A stretch of 57,989 bases of DNA from Mesostigma viride (GCA_009746045.1 RPFO01002189.1:1-57989); one strand, 5' to 3'. Positions 21,774-32,861 are shown, numbered from the stretch's first letter. The notes: generated from the letters alone by a model not told the origin. A program made the numbers and translations.

Positions 21774-24029
21774 CCCCCCAGATCCCAGACTGCACTGTCT
21801 GGTACGGTCCCGACACCTACATGGGCGGCAACCTGTGCGAGATGTTTAAGCGGCTTGCCGTCCTGTCCGATGAGGAGATCCAGGCCATCCACCCGGCCCA
21901 CAACCGGTCCACTCTCAAGGCGCTCCTCCCGCGCCTGCACTACTACCAGGAGGGCATGTGCGTCGTCCACGACCTGTTCGGGGAAGAGGTGGTCAAGACC
22001 ACGCGCGAGCTGTACGGCGACGCCTTCCAGGCCGCGCACTTTGAGGTGGGTGGGCATGCCCTGGCACCCACGTTGAGGTGGGTGGTCCACAGTCCACACT
22101 TTGCCAAGTGGGTAGGCTACGCGTTCTCAGGTGCCATCGCAGGCCGTGCAGCTTTTAAGGTGAGTCGGTGTTGCAAGCCATGCCTACTCACCTTACATCC
22201 CACCTAACTATCTATGGTTGGGGGCTCCCATGGATAGGTTCACAATTTGCAGTAAATGGCAACTTCAGGCAATGGACACTTGTGAGCCGGGTGGGCATGG
22301 ACAGGTGCCGACTTGGAGGTGGGTGGGTGGACATTCTAGGCTGTGCAGTTTGACGTGGGTTTGCGTGCATGGGTGCACATCGCGGGGGGTGGACGTGCCT
22401 CAGTGCACACGTTGAGGCGGGTGGGCAGATCTGGTTGGGGATTGGGGCATAACTAACCAGAGCTAACAATAACTGGTATCATTGCCATATGTATTGTATC
22501 CCCGCAGGTCCCCTAACTGTTATCATGGCCATATGTATTGTATCCCCGCAGGTCCCCTAACTGTTATCATTGCCATATGTAGTGTATCCCCGCAGGTCCC
22601 CTAACTGTTATAATTGCCATATGTATTGTATCCCCGCAGGTCCCCTAACTGTTATCCTTGCCATATGTATTGCATCCCCTCAGGTCCCTGGCGAGATGTT
22701 TGCACTGGCCATGGAGGCCAAGTCGCGCAACATGGGCGTGGTCGGCTCCACGGCCAACATCTTGGACTTCATCACGGCGCGCACGACCGAGGCGATTGAG
22801 CGCGACCTACCGGACGAGCGGCTGCAGTTTGTGCTGGGGACGGAGAGCGGGATGGTCACGTCCATCGTGCGCGCCGTGCAGGCGCTGCTCAGGGAGGCAG
22901 AGAAGGCACGCGAAGGTGAGGGGGGGTTAGGCTTGGGGGTAGGAAGAACGGGTCTAGGAACGCACAAGGGCAAGAAAGGGCGCAAATTTGAGGGGGGAAA
23001 GGGGGAAATAGGGGGGAAAGAAAGGAGGAGGAAAGGGGGGAGGTGAGAAGGCGCACGAAAGTGAAGGGGGGGTGGAAAGAGGGAAACGGCTTATGGGAAC
23101 AGGGGGCGAGACATTTCGGGGGGGGGGGGGGGGGGGGGGGGGCGGGGGAGGACTGGGTTAAGAGATGGGGAGATGAGGATGCAAGGGAAGGTGGGGGGGA
23201 GGTGGGAGAGGGGGGGAAGGGGGCAAGCCAGCAAGGGAAGCAATATGAGGGAAGGGACGGAGCTGAAAACAGATGGAAGTTGCGATGGGTGCGACTCTGT
23301 ATAAAGAGGGTGCGTTCCTATTCCTATTCCTATGGCATCCTTCTGTGCTGTCATCTGCACTGGGGCTCGTGTCTATCTGACATCCGGAGTTTGCTCGGGG
23401 CTCCACCACATCCTGCTTATTTGTGACCAGAGCTTTTTTCATGATTGTTACGAGTGCCATTCGCCACAACAGCAGTGCGTCATGACAGCTGCTGACGCCA
23501 GGAGAGTTTTCTTTACTTGAGCACTCCTGGCTGTCAAGACGACGGCTGTTTTCCTTCCCTGCCTGCTCAATAGGATCGATATAGTTACATCGGATTCATA
23601 TACAAAGTCTATTTTAATCCTACGTTATTCACGTGCTGGAGAAAGTGGTCTGATGCCTTCTGTTTGTCTCGTTTCCACACACACACACACACAAACACGC
23701 ACGCACACACACACACGCACACACACACACACACAAACGCACACACACATGCACACACGCACACATGCACACACGCACACACACAAACGCACAAACACAC
23801 ACACACGCACACACACACACACGCACACACACACGCACACACACGCACACACACACACACAAACACACACACACTCACGCACACATGCACACACACACAC
23901 ACACACACGCACACACGCACACACACACACGCACACACACACACACACACGCACATGCACACACGCACACACACACACAAACGCACACACACACACACGC
24001 ACACACGCACGCACACACACACAAGCACA

Positions 24030-24092
<63 letters not shown>

Positions 24093-25508
24093 CTTCCACG
24101 GGCTGCACGCCCGTAGTTGTATGCCAGACGCATGCGTCCATGCCCTGCTGAGGGCCCCTTTCCTCTCATTCGCAGCCAAGCTATGCCACTAGTTACAGGC
24201 GGTTGCTGATGAATGCATTGCTGTTTTTGATGTCCTAGTCCCTTCCCACTCATGTGCACCCGCAGGCAAGCCGTGCGAGCTTGAAGTCGAGATTGTTTTC
24301 CCCGTCTCCTCCGACGCCATCTCGCGCTCCCCTGACAGCAGCGCGGGCGGCGGCAGCAAGGGCACCGTGACGGCCTTTGGCGGCCAGCTGGCGGTGGTGC
24401 CGGGCGTGCAGCAGGGCGAGGGCTGCTCCATCTCAGGGGGCTGCGCGTCCTGTCCATACATGAAGATGAACTCGCTGGAGGCGCTCATGAAGGCAAGTTG
24501 CACTTGGTTTTAAAATAGATTATTATTTTACACGACGAGTATATCAGGTTCTGGTTGCGCTCATCGGGGTACGAGAGTAGGGCGACTGCTGGACACAGCT
24601 AGTGGTTGACATTGTCTGCTTTGTGAATAGCACATCAAGGTCGCTGGACACGCTCATCAAGGTGGGGGTGCTGTCCTACTATTCTTCTAGTACAGTTGCT
24701 GTACACAGTAGATAGTCGTGTCTTCTATGTGATCACTGATTAATACATAGATGAAGTTGCTGGACGTTCGCATGAAGGTTTGGAGCGACACGTTCGGATG
24801 TGGCAGAGCAGTATCAGTTCCACTTTTGAGGATGCCCATGGAGGATGCCCATTGAGGATGTCCATTGAGGATGTCCAGTATCAAATGCTGGTGAAAACAA
24901 GAGCCATCAATCGTGCGCTTGCTTCGTTATGACCTCCCAACTCATGCGCTCTCATCCCCTCGTCAACTCCACCACACCATCCCCGTCTGCACCCTCTGTG
25001 CCCCGTGCCTATGCTCTCATGCCAACCTGACCTATGAAAGGACGTATGCTGGCACTTTTGTTGTTGAAATGAAGGGAATCTAGCGAAACCTCCGACACCT
25101 CCCTGTTTGCATGGCCTTACTTCATTTGGACTCTGTACTGGCACAGTCGCCATGTTTCTCTTACTTCTCTCTGTTTGTCGATTCTCTCTTGTTTATGTGG
25201 CCATGTGTGTGAGCCTCCATCCTAACTTCTCTTTCTTGGCCGTTATCTGTGTGTGCTTGTGTGTGTCCTTTTTTGCTTTTATGTGGTCTGTGTGTGTGTG
25301 TTTGTATGTCCAGGTCTGTGAGCGCATCGGTACGCCTGGCGAGTCCCTGCTGTCTAGCTACGAACCGCGCAAGTATCAGGAGGGGCTGGGCTCCCGCTCA
25401 CTGGCGGACGTGGGGGTGGACCCCATCCTCCACATGCGCTACTTCCAGCAGAACAAAAAATTTTCGGACGAGCTCGTGCAGGACGTGCTCACGCGGTACA
25501 CGGCGTGA
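18069..25508 (+). CDS. QS: Quinolinate synthase, plastid type, with N-terminal SufE domain; five exons
   Basis: It makes quinolinate from iminoaspartate and dihydroxyacetone phosphate with a [4Fe-4S] cluster, in plastid NAD synthesis from aspartate. Exons are 18069-19340, 21782-22045, 22684-22915, 24266-24492 and 25314-25508. Joined, they give 729 aa in one frame, close to the length of the land-plant enzyme. Residues 1-75 are poor in acids and suit a transit peptide. Residues about 90-225 are a SufE-like domain with Cys135 in [10 protein letters not shown], the expected sulfur-accepting position. From about 275 the NadA part follows: [46 protein letters not shown] (Cys360), EGMC (Cys484), [22 protein letters not shown] and [14 protein letters not shown] infer the cluster ligands to be Cys360, Cys484 and Cys649 or Cys652. 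Introns 1-3 are GT-AG. Intron 4 appears to be GC-AG (AAG|GCAAGT). All exon phases agree, so the gene looks functional. The start has no competing upstream ATG in frame. Confidence 0.95.
19656..19920. repeat. 22-bp minisatellite in intron 1 of quinolinate synthase
   Basis: About 12 copies of a GCTGTAATGGTCGATAGGGCAY unit, with small variants at the 3' end. Confidence 0.95.
20261..21110. repeat. (CT)n and (CCCT)n polypyrimidine tract in intron 1
   Basis: About 850 bases of almost pure pyrimidine on the coding strand. It starts with C10 and (CT)n, then irregular CCCT and CCT units, and closes with (CCCA)n. Mirror-repeat polypurine/polypyrimidine DNA can form H-DNA and could slow polymerase. Confidence 0.97.
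21741..21771 (+). repeat. C31 homopolymer, ten bases upstream of the exon 2 acceptor
   Basis: Thirty-one consecutive C residues are followed by GGCCCCCCAG and exon 2. It takes the place of the normal polypyrimidine tract. The length may be unreliable in the assembly. Confidence 0.9.
22464..22683 (+). repeat. 44-bp tandem array of duplicated 3' splice sites before exon 3
   Basis: Five units have an exact 44-base period and end in CCCCGCAG (after 22,507, 22,551, 22,595 and 22,639) or, for the real acceptor, CCCCTCAG (after 22,683). Each decoy is followed by GTCCCCTAA, resembling the exon 3 start GTCCCTGGC. Use of a decoy would add Val-Pro-stop. Confidence 0.92.
22916..23290 (+). repeat. G-rich tract at the start of intron 3, including G25
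   Basis: Many GGG and GGGG runs on the coding strand and a 25-base G run at 23,118-23,142 could form G-quadruplexes in the pre-mRNA or DNA. Confidence 0.85.
23679..24091. repeat. (CA)n tract with G and T interruptions in intron 3
   Basis: About 410 bases of CACACA with scattered CACGCA, CACATGCA and AAACGC variants. The last about 60 bases are pure. Confidence 0.97.
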
Positions 25509-26060
25509 ATGGATGAAGGCGGCAAGGATGGTAGCCATTTGTGGGGATGTGGCAGCACGACGTGAAGGCGTCAAGATATGCCCACACGCTACACGGTGTC
25601 AAAGGGTGAAGCCATTTACGGTGGCGTGGCAGCATGACATGAAAATTGAAGCTGGCATCATCACTTGAAGGGGGAGGTGGCTACACGCGTGAAGGGGTGA
25701 AGGCGTCAAGACATGCTCACGGGATACACGGCGTCAAGGGGATTTGGATGCACGAGGTAAAGCCATGAAGGGGGGACGTAAAGCAGTGAAGCCATGAAGG
25801 GGGGCGTGGATACATGGCGTGAAGGGGGAGGTGACTAACCGGTGTTAATCACGAAGCCATGAATCAGGGCGGGGCTGCATGGCCTGAAAAGGAAGCTGGC
25901 CGCGGTGGGAAGGCGGGAAGGCGGAAAGGCGGGAAGGTGGGAAGGCGGAAAGGCGGGAAGGCGGGAAGGCGGAAAGGCGGGAAGGCGGGAAGGCAGGAAG
26001 TAAGGAAGGCAGGAAGGCGTGGAGGGGAAGGGGGCTACATGGCGGAAAGAGTGTGACGGT
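25509..26060 (+). repeat. Degenerate tandem repeats downstream of quinolinate synthase
   Basis: Variants of GTGAAGGCGTCAAGAYATGC and GATACACGGCGTCAAG recur. They resemble the end of the last exon (CGTGCTCACGCGGTACACGG), as if exon 5's end had been duplicated into the 3' UTR. A GGCGGGAAGGCGGAAA minisatellite follows (25,905-26,010). Confidence 0.7.
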
Positions 26061-27185
26061 TGAACAAAAGCCTCTCACTTGTGGTGATGGGCCTGTGTTG
26101 ATTGTACTACACCGTGTGAAGCTTTAACCTCTTGAACAGGGCATATTTTTTCGTGGCCGTTCCCTTCTTGAATAAGGCCCATCTTTTCTTTGCATCGATG
26201 CAGACCTGTCTATGTTTCGGCTTCAGTTCAAATGCCTCAATGTGGCATCCATGCCGCAGCAACAACAAATTTTGATGGACACGCGTGTTGGCCTTGGACG
26301 AGGAAGACCATGCCATGGAATTGCTGATGGCCCTACGCTAGGCCTAATAGTATGGCTGCGAAAGTCCACCGCTTCTGCGAGCCAGCCCCTTTTTCCCATC
26401 CTACTAAACTAAAGCAGCAGTGGCGAGGCGCCAGCCGCGTAGCGCCTAGCTGTGCCCTTTACGAGGCTACCCTGTGCGTGGCTGGTGGCTGCATGTGGGG
26501 CTGCGGGGGTGCAGCAGACCCATCTCATCCGTGGCTGGTGGGTGGGGTGCGCGGCGACGTGCACAAACACTGGGGCTTCAAATTGAGTCATTCAAATCGT
26601 TGTAAGCCCCTTCCTCCCAACAGCCATGCTGTGGGCGCGCGTCCGGCCGTGGATGGCGGATGCTGGAGACGGAAAGGCCGGCAAACCGGGGGATCTAGAG
26701 AAAGCGGGGGGCAGGAGCGTGCTGGAGGGATGACGATGACATGAATAATGCTGACATGCATTGCGTCACCTGCCCAGGAAGACGAATGGCAGGGGTGTTG
26801 GCCAAGCACTCGAGCAGGGCCCCCCTGGCGGTTGCCCGTTTTTTTTATTTAACCTGGTGCGGTGACGAGCATATTACTGTTTATGACAGTTGAGTGCCGG
26901 TAACACCCTCTGGCAGCTTTGGCTCTTCTGGATTACATTTACCGTTGAGAGTAGCCTGATTTTTGCTATTGAGCTCATTTTCCTGGAGCCAAAAAGAAGC
27001 TGACCGTACTATCGCCTGGCTTCGGGCAGCCTCCTGATTTGTCTGTAATATGGAGGCAGATGGTGCGCAAGGATAGATGGCTAGTAGCACTTGATGAAGG
27101 AGACCACCCCCAAGTCTGTGGGGGCTCCGCGTGTGACCGCGTATGGCATTCATAGCGATTCGGGCCGCGGTGCCCACACCCCTGT
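26061..27185. other. Intergenic stretch, no gene recognised
   Basis: A minus-strand frame of 111 codons (26,881-27,216) overlaps the right end. It is open but matches no family I know. It could be more LINE debris, given the ORF1 fragment next to it. Confidence 0.4.
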
Positions 27186-27189
27186 AACT

Positions 27190-27294
27190 AGGACCTAGAT
27201 AGCTTCCACCATCCATTCCATCCCATGTTCCCCTCCCACTGAGGACTTATGCTCACGTGACGCAGTCACGTGTCTATTAATTAATCAATTAATT
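27190..27294 (+). repeat. Dispersed repeat family C terminus, copy 4
   Basis: CACGTGACGCAGTCACGTG (27,254-27,272) is identical to copy 2 and is followed by ATTAATTAATCAATTAATT. Confidence 0.65.
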
Positions 27295-27440
27295 CTGGGG
27301 GAAACGACGCAGCACCACTCGGCACTCGCTGCGAGCGCGGTCGGTGGCCTCCCGTTGGTTGGCCTGGCGGCGGTCCTCCAGCTCCTGGAGCTTCGTGGCG
27401 ATGGCGTCGGTGGTTGAGGCGGTGTACGACATTGTTAGAC
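27289..27440 (-). pseudogene. LINE ORF1 internal fragment
   Basis: The minus strand reads MSYTASTTDAIATKLQELED, then RRQANQREATDRARSE and CRVVLRRFP, and breaks off at the AT-rich tail of family C. YTAS and the coiled helix match the ORF1 remnant at 13.2-14.5 kb, and VVLRRFP matches IVLRGMP at 42.65 kb. This is the usual start of the ORF1 RNA-binding domain. Confidence 0.6.
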
Positions 27441-27576
27441 CAAATTTCCGGTGAGCAATGAATCTCACGTTGTACATGGAAAAGAGCCGTACGTTGCGTC
27501 GCGCTGTGCATGCTGTGGGGAACTTATTCTCCGCCGGCCGTCGGATTGCGCCATCGATGGTCGTCGATGAACCCAA

Positions 27577-28370
27577 CGCAAGCCATGTACGAAAAGAAGT
27601 ATAGAAAAGGGCGCGGTGGCATGGGGGTACGAATTTGGTCAGTTACAGAACTTGTAGCCCGGCGACACCGCGTCAAGCAGTCGATCCCGGCTGGTAGCCC
27701 GTATAAGATAGGGCTAGCTCGCGGCCCTTGGGGCAAGTGCCGCAAGGCGAATCCAAAATTTACGGGGAAACTCTTGCAAAATTTCATTTTTCACCTACGA
27801 TATAATTTTCTAGATCAGACTGATCTGCTTGAGAATTGGGGACAACCTAGTCGTGGTAAAAGAAGTCAGCGCCAAAACAGACTCCCATGCAGGTAGTGAT
27901 CAGAGAGCAGGTAGAACTTTGTCTCACTTAATAAGAGAAAGAGAGCCCGCATATCTACCATAATCACTATATGGGCCCAATCTGCGAAGCTAGCTGGGAA
28001 TGATCCGAAGAGATTTTTTACGTAACCAGCCTATAGTTTGTAGATATGATTTGCAGTCAATACTCAATGTCTATCAAACATGAGGCAGCCAGTCCTGCCA
28101 CATGGCCTAACCAACTTGGCAGCCTAGAAAAAATGGCAATGCCAGATGCCTCTAGAATCATAGATGCATCCCGAAAGCATGATGTCAATATAACATAAAT
28201 ATCTACAGAACCTTTAAATGTGTGGATGTCCACTAGTCCAAGCAGAGAAGACCAGGCCTACATGACATTCCTTCCCACCGTGGCCCACCTCTTCATTATT
28301 ATGCCTTGCCATCCTATCAAGCCATGCCTAAAGGCGCCTCGATCTCGTCCTACAGTAGTCATCGTTACCA
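27577..28370. other. Intergenic stretch downstream of the LRR gene
   Basis: Moderately AT-rich with no convincing frame. It must hold the 3' UTR of the minus-strand LRR gene. Confidence 0.5.
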
Positions 28371-30227
28371 TCATGGACCGACAGGATGGTCACCGCCACC
28401 ATCACCGCCGCCACCACCATCCCCGAAAACATCCTCTTCCTCGTCACTGCTCACGCCATCATCCTCACCGTCATCCACATCACCGTACACATCATTATTC
28501 ACGTCCGCAAAAAACTCCTCAAAATCCGAGTCTGAGTATGTTCGCTCCCCCCAGTCCACGCCCGGGTTGACACACTCCAGTGCGTATAAGTCCTCATGAT
28601 TCTCGTCGCACTCGAGAAACTGCAGTCTACATGAAATGAACAGCTCCTTTATGCCATGCCACGTCACCTTGCTACCCTTGACCGTGAAGTCCTGGAGCCG
28701 GGGGCAGTGCTCCGCCACCGTCCAGATGGTCCTATCGCTGATGTCGCTGTTGATGAAACAAAGCCCCTGGAGCCGACCCCCCATCTCTTCAATCATCCCC
28801 ACCACGGCATCTTCCAAGTTGGCATCCTCGCCCGCCGAAAAATTGCGCAGCTGCATGCAGTATCGACTGATCGCCGCAACCGACTCTTTCGTCACACTAC
28901 GGGTCGCCACGACGTTCACATACTCCAGCTTGGGGCATCCCCGTGCAATCGCCACGAGACTCTTCTCATCGATGCGGCAGTGCGCCATGTCCAAGTTACG
29001 GAGCTCGTGACAACCGGCGGCTATAGCCAATATCCCAGCAGATGTGACGCCCGTCTTTTGAACATAAAGATCCCTTAATCCCATGCAGCTCTCAGCCACC
29101 GCGATGATGCCAGCGTCTGTCACCCTCCCACACTCTGCGACAGACAAGTGCTGCAGCCGCGGGCATCCCCTTGCCAGCAGAGTTATACTGGCATCGGTGA
29201 CCCCCTCGCACCGGGCCACTTCCAGGTGCTCGAGCAGCGGGCAATTGCTCGCAATCGTTGAGACGCCCACGTCGGTAATACCCCAGCAACGCAGTAGATG
29301 GGTCAGACCCCCACAACCTGCTGCTAGCACGCGCATACGGTCATCATTGAGCTGAGCTCTCGTGTCCAGCCACTTGAGCTGTGGGCAGTTGGCTGCGAGA
29401 AGGCTGATGACCTCATCCGTGACATCCATTCCGAACAACAGATGCTCCAGCTGCGGACAGTGCCTGGCCACTTCAAGCAGCGCTGCGGCAGAGACCCGGT
29501 GATGAACCTCCAAGAAGTGAAGGCGAGGGCAGCTTTGCACGAGCGCGATTATCCCCACATCCTTCACCTTGGTGGTGTGAGCGCGCAGCTCCGTCAGTTC
29601 CCGGCAATGCTGCGCCACGGCAACGATGCTGGCGTCGGTTACACCCCGGCAGTGCGTGACTGCCAAGCGTTGCAGCCCGCGGCAGGAGTCTGCCACCGCT
29701 CGGACACCTTGGTCGCCGATATAACAGCCCGATACATCCAGTGCCTCCAGACCACGGCAAGCCCCCGCGATGGCCATTAAACCTTCATCCGAGACATCCA
29801 AACAGGAGGCCACGTTGAGGTACTTGAGTCCCTGGTACCTGCGGGCGATATCCTCCAGGGAGAGCAGGCCCTGGGCTATGCGGAGCATCTTGTAACGGGG
29901 CCACATTATCGTCCAGCGATCCCGCCCCTGCCAGTGTTCCTCGTGATCTGCCCGCGACGCCATGCTCAGTGCCGTAAGGTTGGGGCACTTGTCCAGCAGC
30001 CAGGTCAGCCCAGCCGAGCTGGGATGGCAGCCCACTCCGGCCATGTCCTCGCCGAATAGCTCTGTGAGACCCTGGAGGGACTGGTCGGCAAGGGCTTGCC
30101 ACTGCCGGCACGTGCGCCGCAGCCGCAGCCGGTCGGCCACAGGGACTACTGACATAACCTGGGCGCCAAGCCCAGGGATGGCCATGAGCTGCTCCAGAGT
30201 GAGGAACTGGGATGGACAGATGCTCAT
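28371..30227 (-). CDS. F-box-like leucine-rich-repeat protein (FBXL/AMN1 type), single exon, 618 aa
   Basis: The N-terminus has an F-box-like helix set (DRLRLRRTCRQWQALAD, about residues 32-48). From about residue 135 to 520 there are some fifteen cysteine-containing LRRs of about 25 residues with the pattern C..L..L.V..C..VTD..I..VA..C. Clear units are GLKYLNVASCLDVSDEGLMA, LQRLAVTHCRGVTDASIV and LQHLSVAECGRVTDAGII. The C-terminus is acidic (DSDFEEFF, DDGEDDGVSSDEEEDVFG) and then glycine-rich. Such proteins usually recruit substrates to SCF ubiquitin ligases. The substrate cannot be predicted, and a degenerate F-box would leave it a plain LRR scaffold. The frame is intact and intronless, unlike quinolinate synthase. 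ATG 30,227 is the first Met in the frame, and no upstream coding character was seen. Confidence 0.88.
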   Translation of the reverse strand: MSICPSQFLTLEQLMAIPGLGAQVMSVVPVADRLRLRRTCRQWQALADQSLQGLTELFGEDMAGVGCHPSSAGLTWLLDKCPNLTALSMASRADHEEHWQGRDRWTIMWPRYKMLRIAQGLLSLEDIARRYQGLKYLNVASCLDVSDEGLMAIAGACRGLEALDVSGCYIGDQGVRAVADSCRGLQRLAVTHCRGVTDASIVAVAQHCRELTELRAHTTKVKDVGIIALVQSCPRLHFLEVHHRVSAAALLEVARHCPQLEHLLFGMDVTDEVISLLAANCPQLKWLDTRAQLNDDRMRVLAAGCGGLTHLLRCWGITDVGVSTIASNCPLLEHLEVARCEGVTDASITLLARGCPRLQHLSVAECGRVTDAGIIAVAESCMGLRDLYVQKTGVTSAGILAIAAGCHELRNLDMAHCRIDEKSLVAIARGCPKLEYVNVVATRSVTKESVAAISRYCMQLRNFSAGEDANLEDAVVGMIEEMGGRLQGLCFINSDISDRTIWTVAEHCPRLQDFTVKGSKVTWHGIKELFISCRLQFLECDENHEDLYALECVNPGVDWGERTYSDSDFEEFFADVNNDVYGDVDDGEDDGVSSDEEEDVFGDGGGGGDGGGDHPVGP

Positions 30228-31955
30228 TTTGACTGCCTATGTGTCCGTGCTAAGAATCGGTCGTTGGTTTGGACGACGGACTCGCTCTCTTGATGGAAAG
30301 GATCACCGCATGCAGACCAAAGTCGTCCAGCAGACACGCTCCCACGCTGACAAGTTGGTGAACCGAGTGATCGCACAAATCTGGTAACCCCAGCTAACAA
30401 TTGATAATGCTTGAACGCTTCGAGGAAGTTCAAACTTCAGTTGTACCTGAGTGGTAAGTCGAATGCATGCCCATCATGATGCGAAAATTACCAAAGTAAT
30501 GCAGTACAGACACGTAAGGTCGTAAGAGATTTTTCTAAAAGCGGCATGCAGAGCACAATCAAGACTATCATTGAACACGCTGAATCTATGACAGTCACTT
30601 TTTCTGCAAGCAATCAAATAAACGAACGTACGTGCATGGCCCCATCAGAGCCATCGGCAGGTATGGGATCACGAGAACATGGAAATGCACAAACTAAGTT
30701 AAACGTGCAAAATTGCCTAGTCGAGAGATAATGGAATTGCGAGACGTCGGGAAAGTCTGCTAAAAAAGACAGGAGTCACAGGGCACACCGCTTCGAACAC
30801 CTTGCTTGATCGGCATCTCATGTAGCTGAAAATATATAAATAATACAACATAGAATGGTTTTAAGCTAGCGGAGGCGGGGAAACACAGAGTTGAATAAAT
30901 CAAATCCAAGCACATTAGCTTACCCGAGCGGTTGCGAATGGCCATCTTGTCAAGTCGATACGAGTTAGCGACCATGCGCGAATTAGCTCGTTGGCCGTGA
31001 TTCACAGCGGAACCCTGCAGCTAGGCTAGTGACGCCTTCATACAGATGGTTGGTATCACAATTGCAATAGAAGTTCAGGGAAATCGCGTGCACGTGAGCG
31101 CAATCAAACCCTTCGACCTTCTTCTCATAGCAATCCACGGAATGGCCTATAATATTTATTGCTTCATTTTTGCCATACAAACTCGTCGCTACAGATACCT
31201 TATAAACTTCATAAACACGGTAAGTACTTACGTAGCTGCGCTCAAAGCCAGGAGCTCTGACCACTCAGACCCATTACATACCATATTATTTTTTGTTTAT
31301 AAGCAAGCTCTGCATCACGGCAACGCCGCACCGGCCTATCCGTTGGAAGATAACGAGCAAAACATCAGCGTGACACCGCAGCGTGACACTCCCTGTCATT
31401 GGATCCCGCACCGCACATGAGCAGCAGAGAGTCTACAGCAGTATGTAGTCTCGGGTGACACCGCTGTTGTCAGTACCCACGCGCGGGTGGGTGCAACAAT
31501 CGCACAAGCGGCAGACGAGGCGAGAAGTCCTCGGCGGGTGATCGCATTGTCCACCAAGAATTCTACGGACGTGTTGGTGCCATGATCCTCACCCAACGCA
31601 CGCGGTGTTTGAGGGATTGCTTTACCCGACAAATCGTCCGCAATGTCGTAGCCGGAGGCCCTGCTGCCTGCATTTACGTTCGCAGCATTTTCAGGTCTAC
31701 TCAACGACACGACGCACTTCGGTCGAAACAAGCGTGATTTTGTAAGCCCTGCTCTGACCTTTCGTGTCTCTCGTGCCTGCAGCCTTTGGTAAGATGCTTT
31801 ATGACCGGTCCACGCAGAAGTCCAAGTGCATGACCAGGCCATCCCTACGCGGTTCGTCCTTCCAGTAAGAGTTGGCTCTACAGGTTTCCATGCCACTGCA
31901 TTTTTCGGAATGGCACGTTTGTGTGCAGCGACAATTTTGAAAGAGAGACAGAGCG
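30228..31955. other. Intergenic stretch upstream of the LRR gene
   Basis: No recognisable gene. A minus-strand frame of 216 codons (31,396-32,046) is open but has no known domain, and its start overlaps a dispersed repeat, so I do not call it. Confidence 0.45.
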
Positions 31956-32390
31956 TGGGCCACTGTAGCAAGCAGTTCCCAACTGCTCTGTTGACGAACA
32001 GGTTTGAACCGAAACGCAGGCAGCTATGGTGGGTGTCGTTACTCACTGAAGCATTTTGACGAGCATTTTGCTACTGGCGTGTGCCACAACCATCGGGCAA
32101 ACTACCCTTTCCCGTAACGCCTCGAAGAAATACCAAACACACGTGAGTTACGTTGAAACACGCCAATGCAGCGCATGTTTACCACACACCCGACCGAATG
32201 ATGCTTTCATGGCACTCGCTCGTCTACTCCTTACGACGGACTCGGTGTCATCAATTACTTGCACCGTTGCCCAGTGTAGACGCGGTTGACTCGGACCGTA
32301 AAGAAGATTGTTCAACGCGCATTGTTCACGGTCGTCGACAAGGCCGGGTTGTACAGACCCTGCATGTGGTTAAACATCATGACTGACGCG
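31956..32390 (+). repeat. Dispersed repeat R, copy 1 (single-copy relative of the 45 kb satellite founder)
   Basis: About 430 bases match 45,314-45,740 with scattered substitutions, from GCAAGCAGTTCCCAACTGCT to GGTTGTACAGACCCTGCATG. At 45.7 kb the end of this same sequence runs into the tandem satellite, whereas here it does not. Confidence 0.8.
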
Positions 32391-32512
32391 GTCTTCAGAA
32401 GGGGTCTACTGACATCGCAAGACTTGGGAATGCCCCCGTCCTCCGTGGCACACTTCGGGCATCTGTTACATATGACTCGGCCGCCAACTATGACTCTGTC
32501 CGACCCCCAACT

Positions 32513-32794
32513 ATGGCTCGGCCGTCAGGCCGCCTGTGTGACTGTACACCTTGCTCCCGGAGAAGACGTGCTCGTGAACAACCGACAGCGTCAATGGGCA
32601 CCCTCAGAAGTCAGAAACGACAGTCCACGTGCGGAGCTGGCACCGCCGTTGACAGTCCGAATTCGCGTAAAAAACTCCCGCCAGAACTGGACCCGAGCAA
32701 CTGTCCTCATATGGATGGTGCGTCGCCCGTGGCGGCGACCGGACTCGCGCGTCTCGCCATCGCTGACGGGGTCGTTCTTGTATACATTGCGTGA
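32513..32794 (+). CDS. Possible coding segment of unknown function
   Basis: A 93-codon frame (MARPSGRLCDCTPCSRRRRA ... LARLAIADGVVLVYIA) with a basic start and hydrophobic end lies immediately left of the CACTA-type element. If that element is an insertion, this sequence was once contiguous with the region just before the EsV-1-7 gene. No family was recognised, and it could be chance. Confidence 0.2.
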   Translation: MARPSGRLCDCTPCSRRRRAREQPTASMGTLRSQKRQSTCGAGTAVDSPNSRKKLPPELDPSNCPHMDGASPVAATGLARLAIADGVVLVYIA

Positions 32795-32861
32795 TCGCCC
32801 GCGTTGATCAGACGAGGTGCCGTCGGGTCCTTGTAGCCGTTTCAGCGACACTAGGAAGGGG

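Noticed and set aside
23609-24457. Cys/Val-rich 282-codon minus-strand frame
   Set aside because: Translation of the (CA)n tract, reaching into exon 4 of quinolinate synthase antisense.
26881-27216. 111-codon minus-strand frame
   Set aside because: It looks somewhat protein-like, but has no recognisable motif and no start context. Mentioned only as possible LINE debris.
28636-29780. Plus-strand frames opposite the LRR gene
   Set aside because: Shadows of the intact minus-strand coding sequence.
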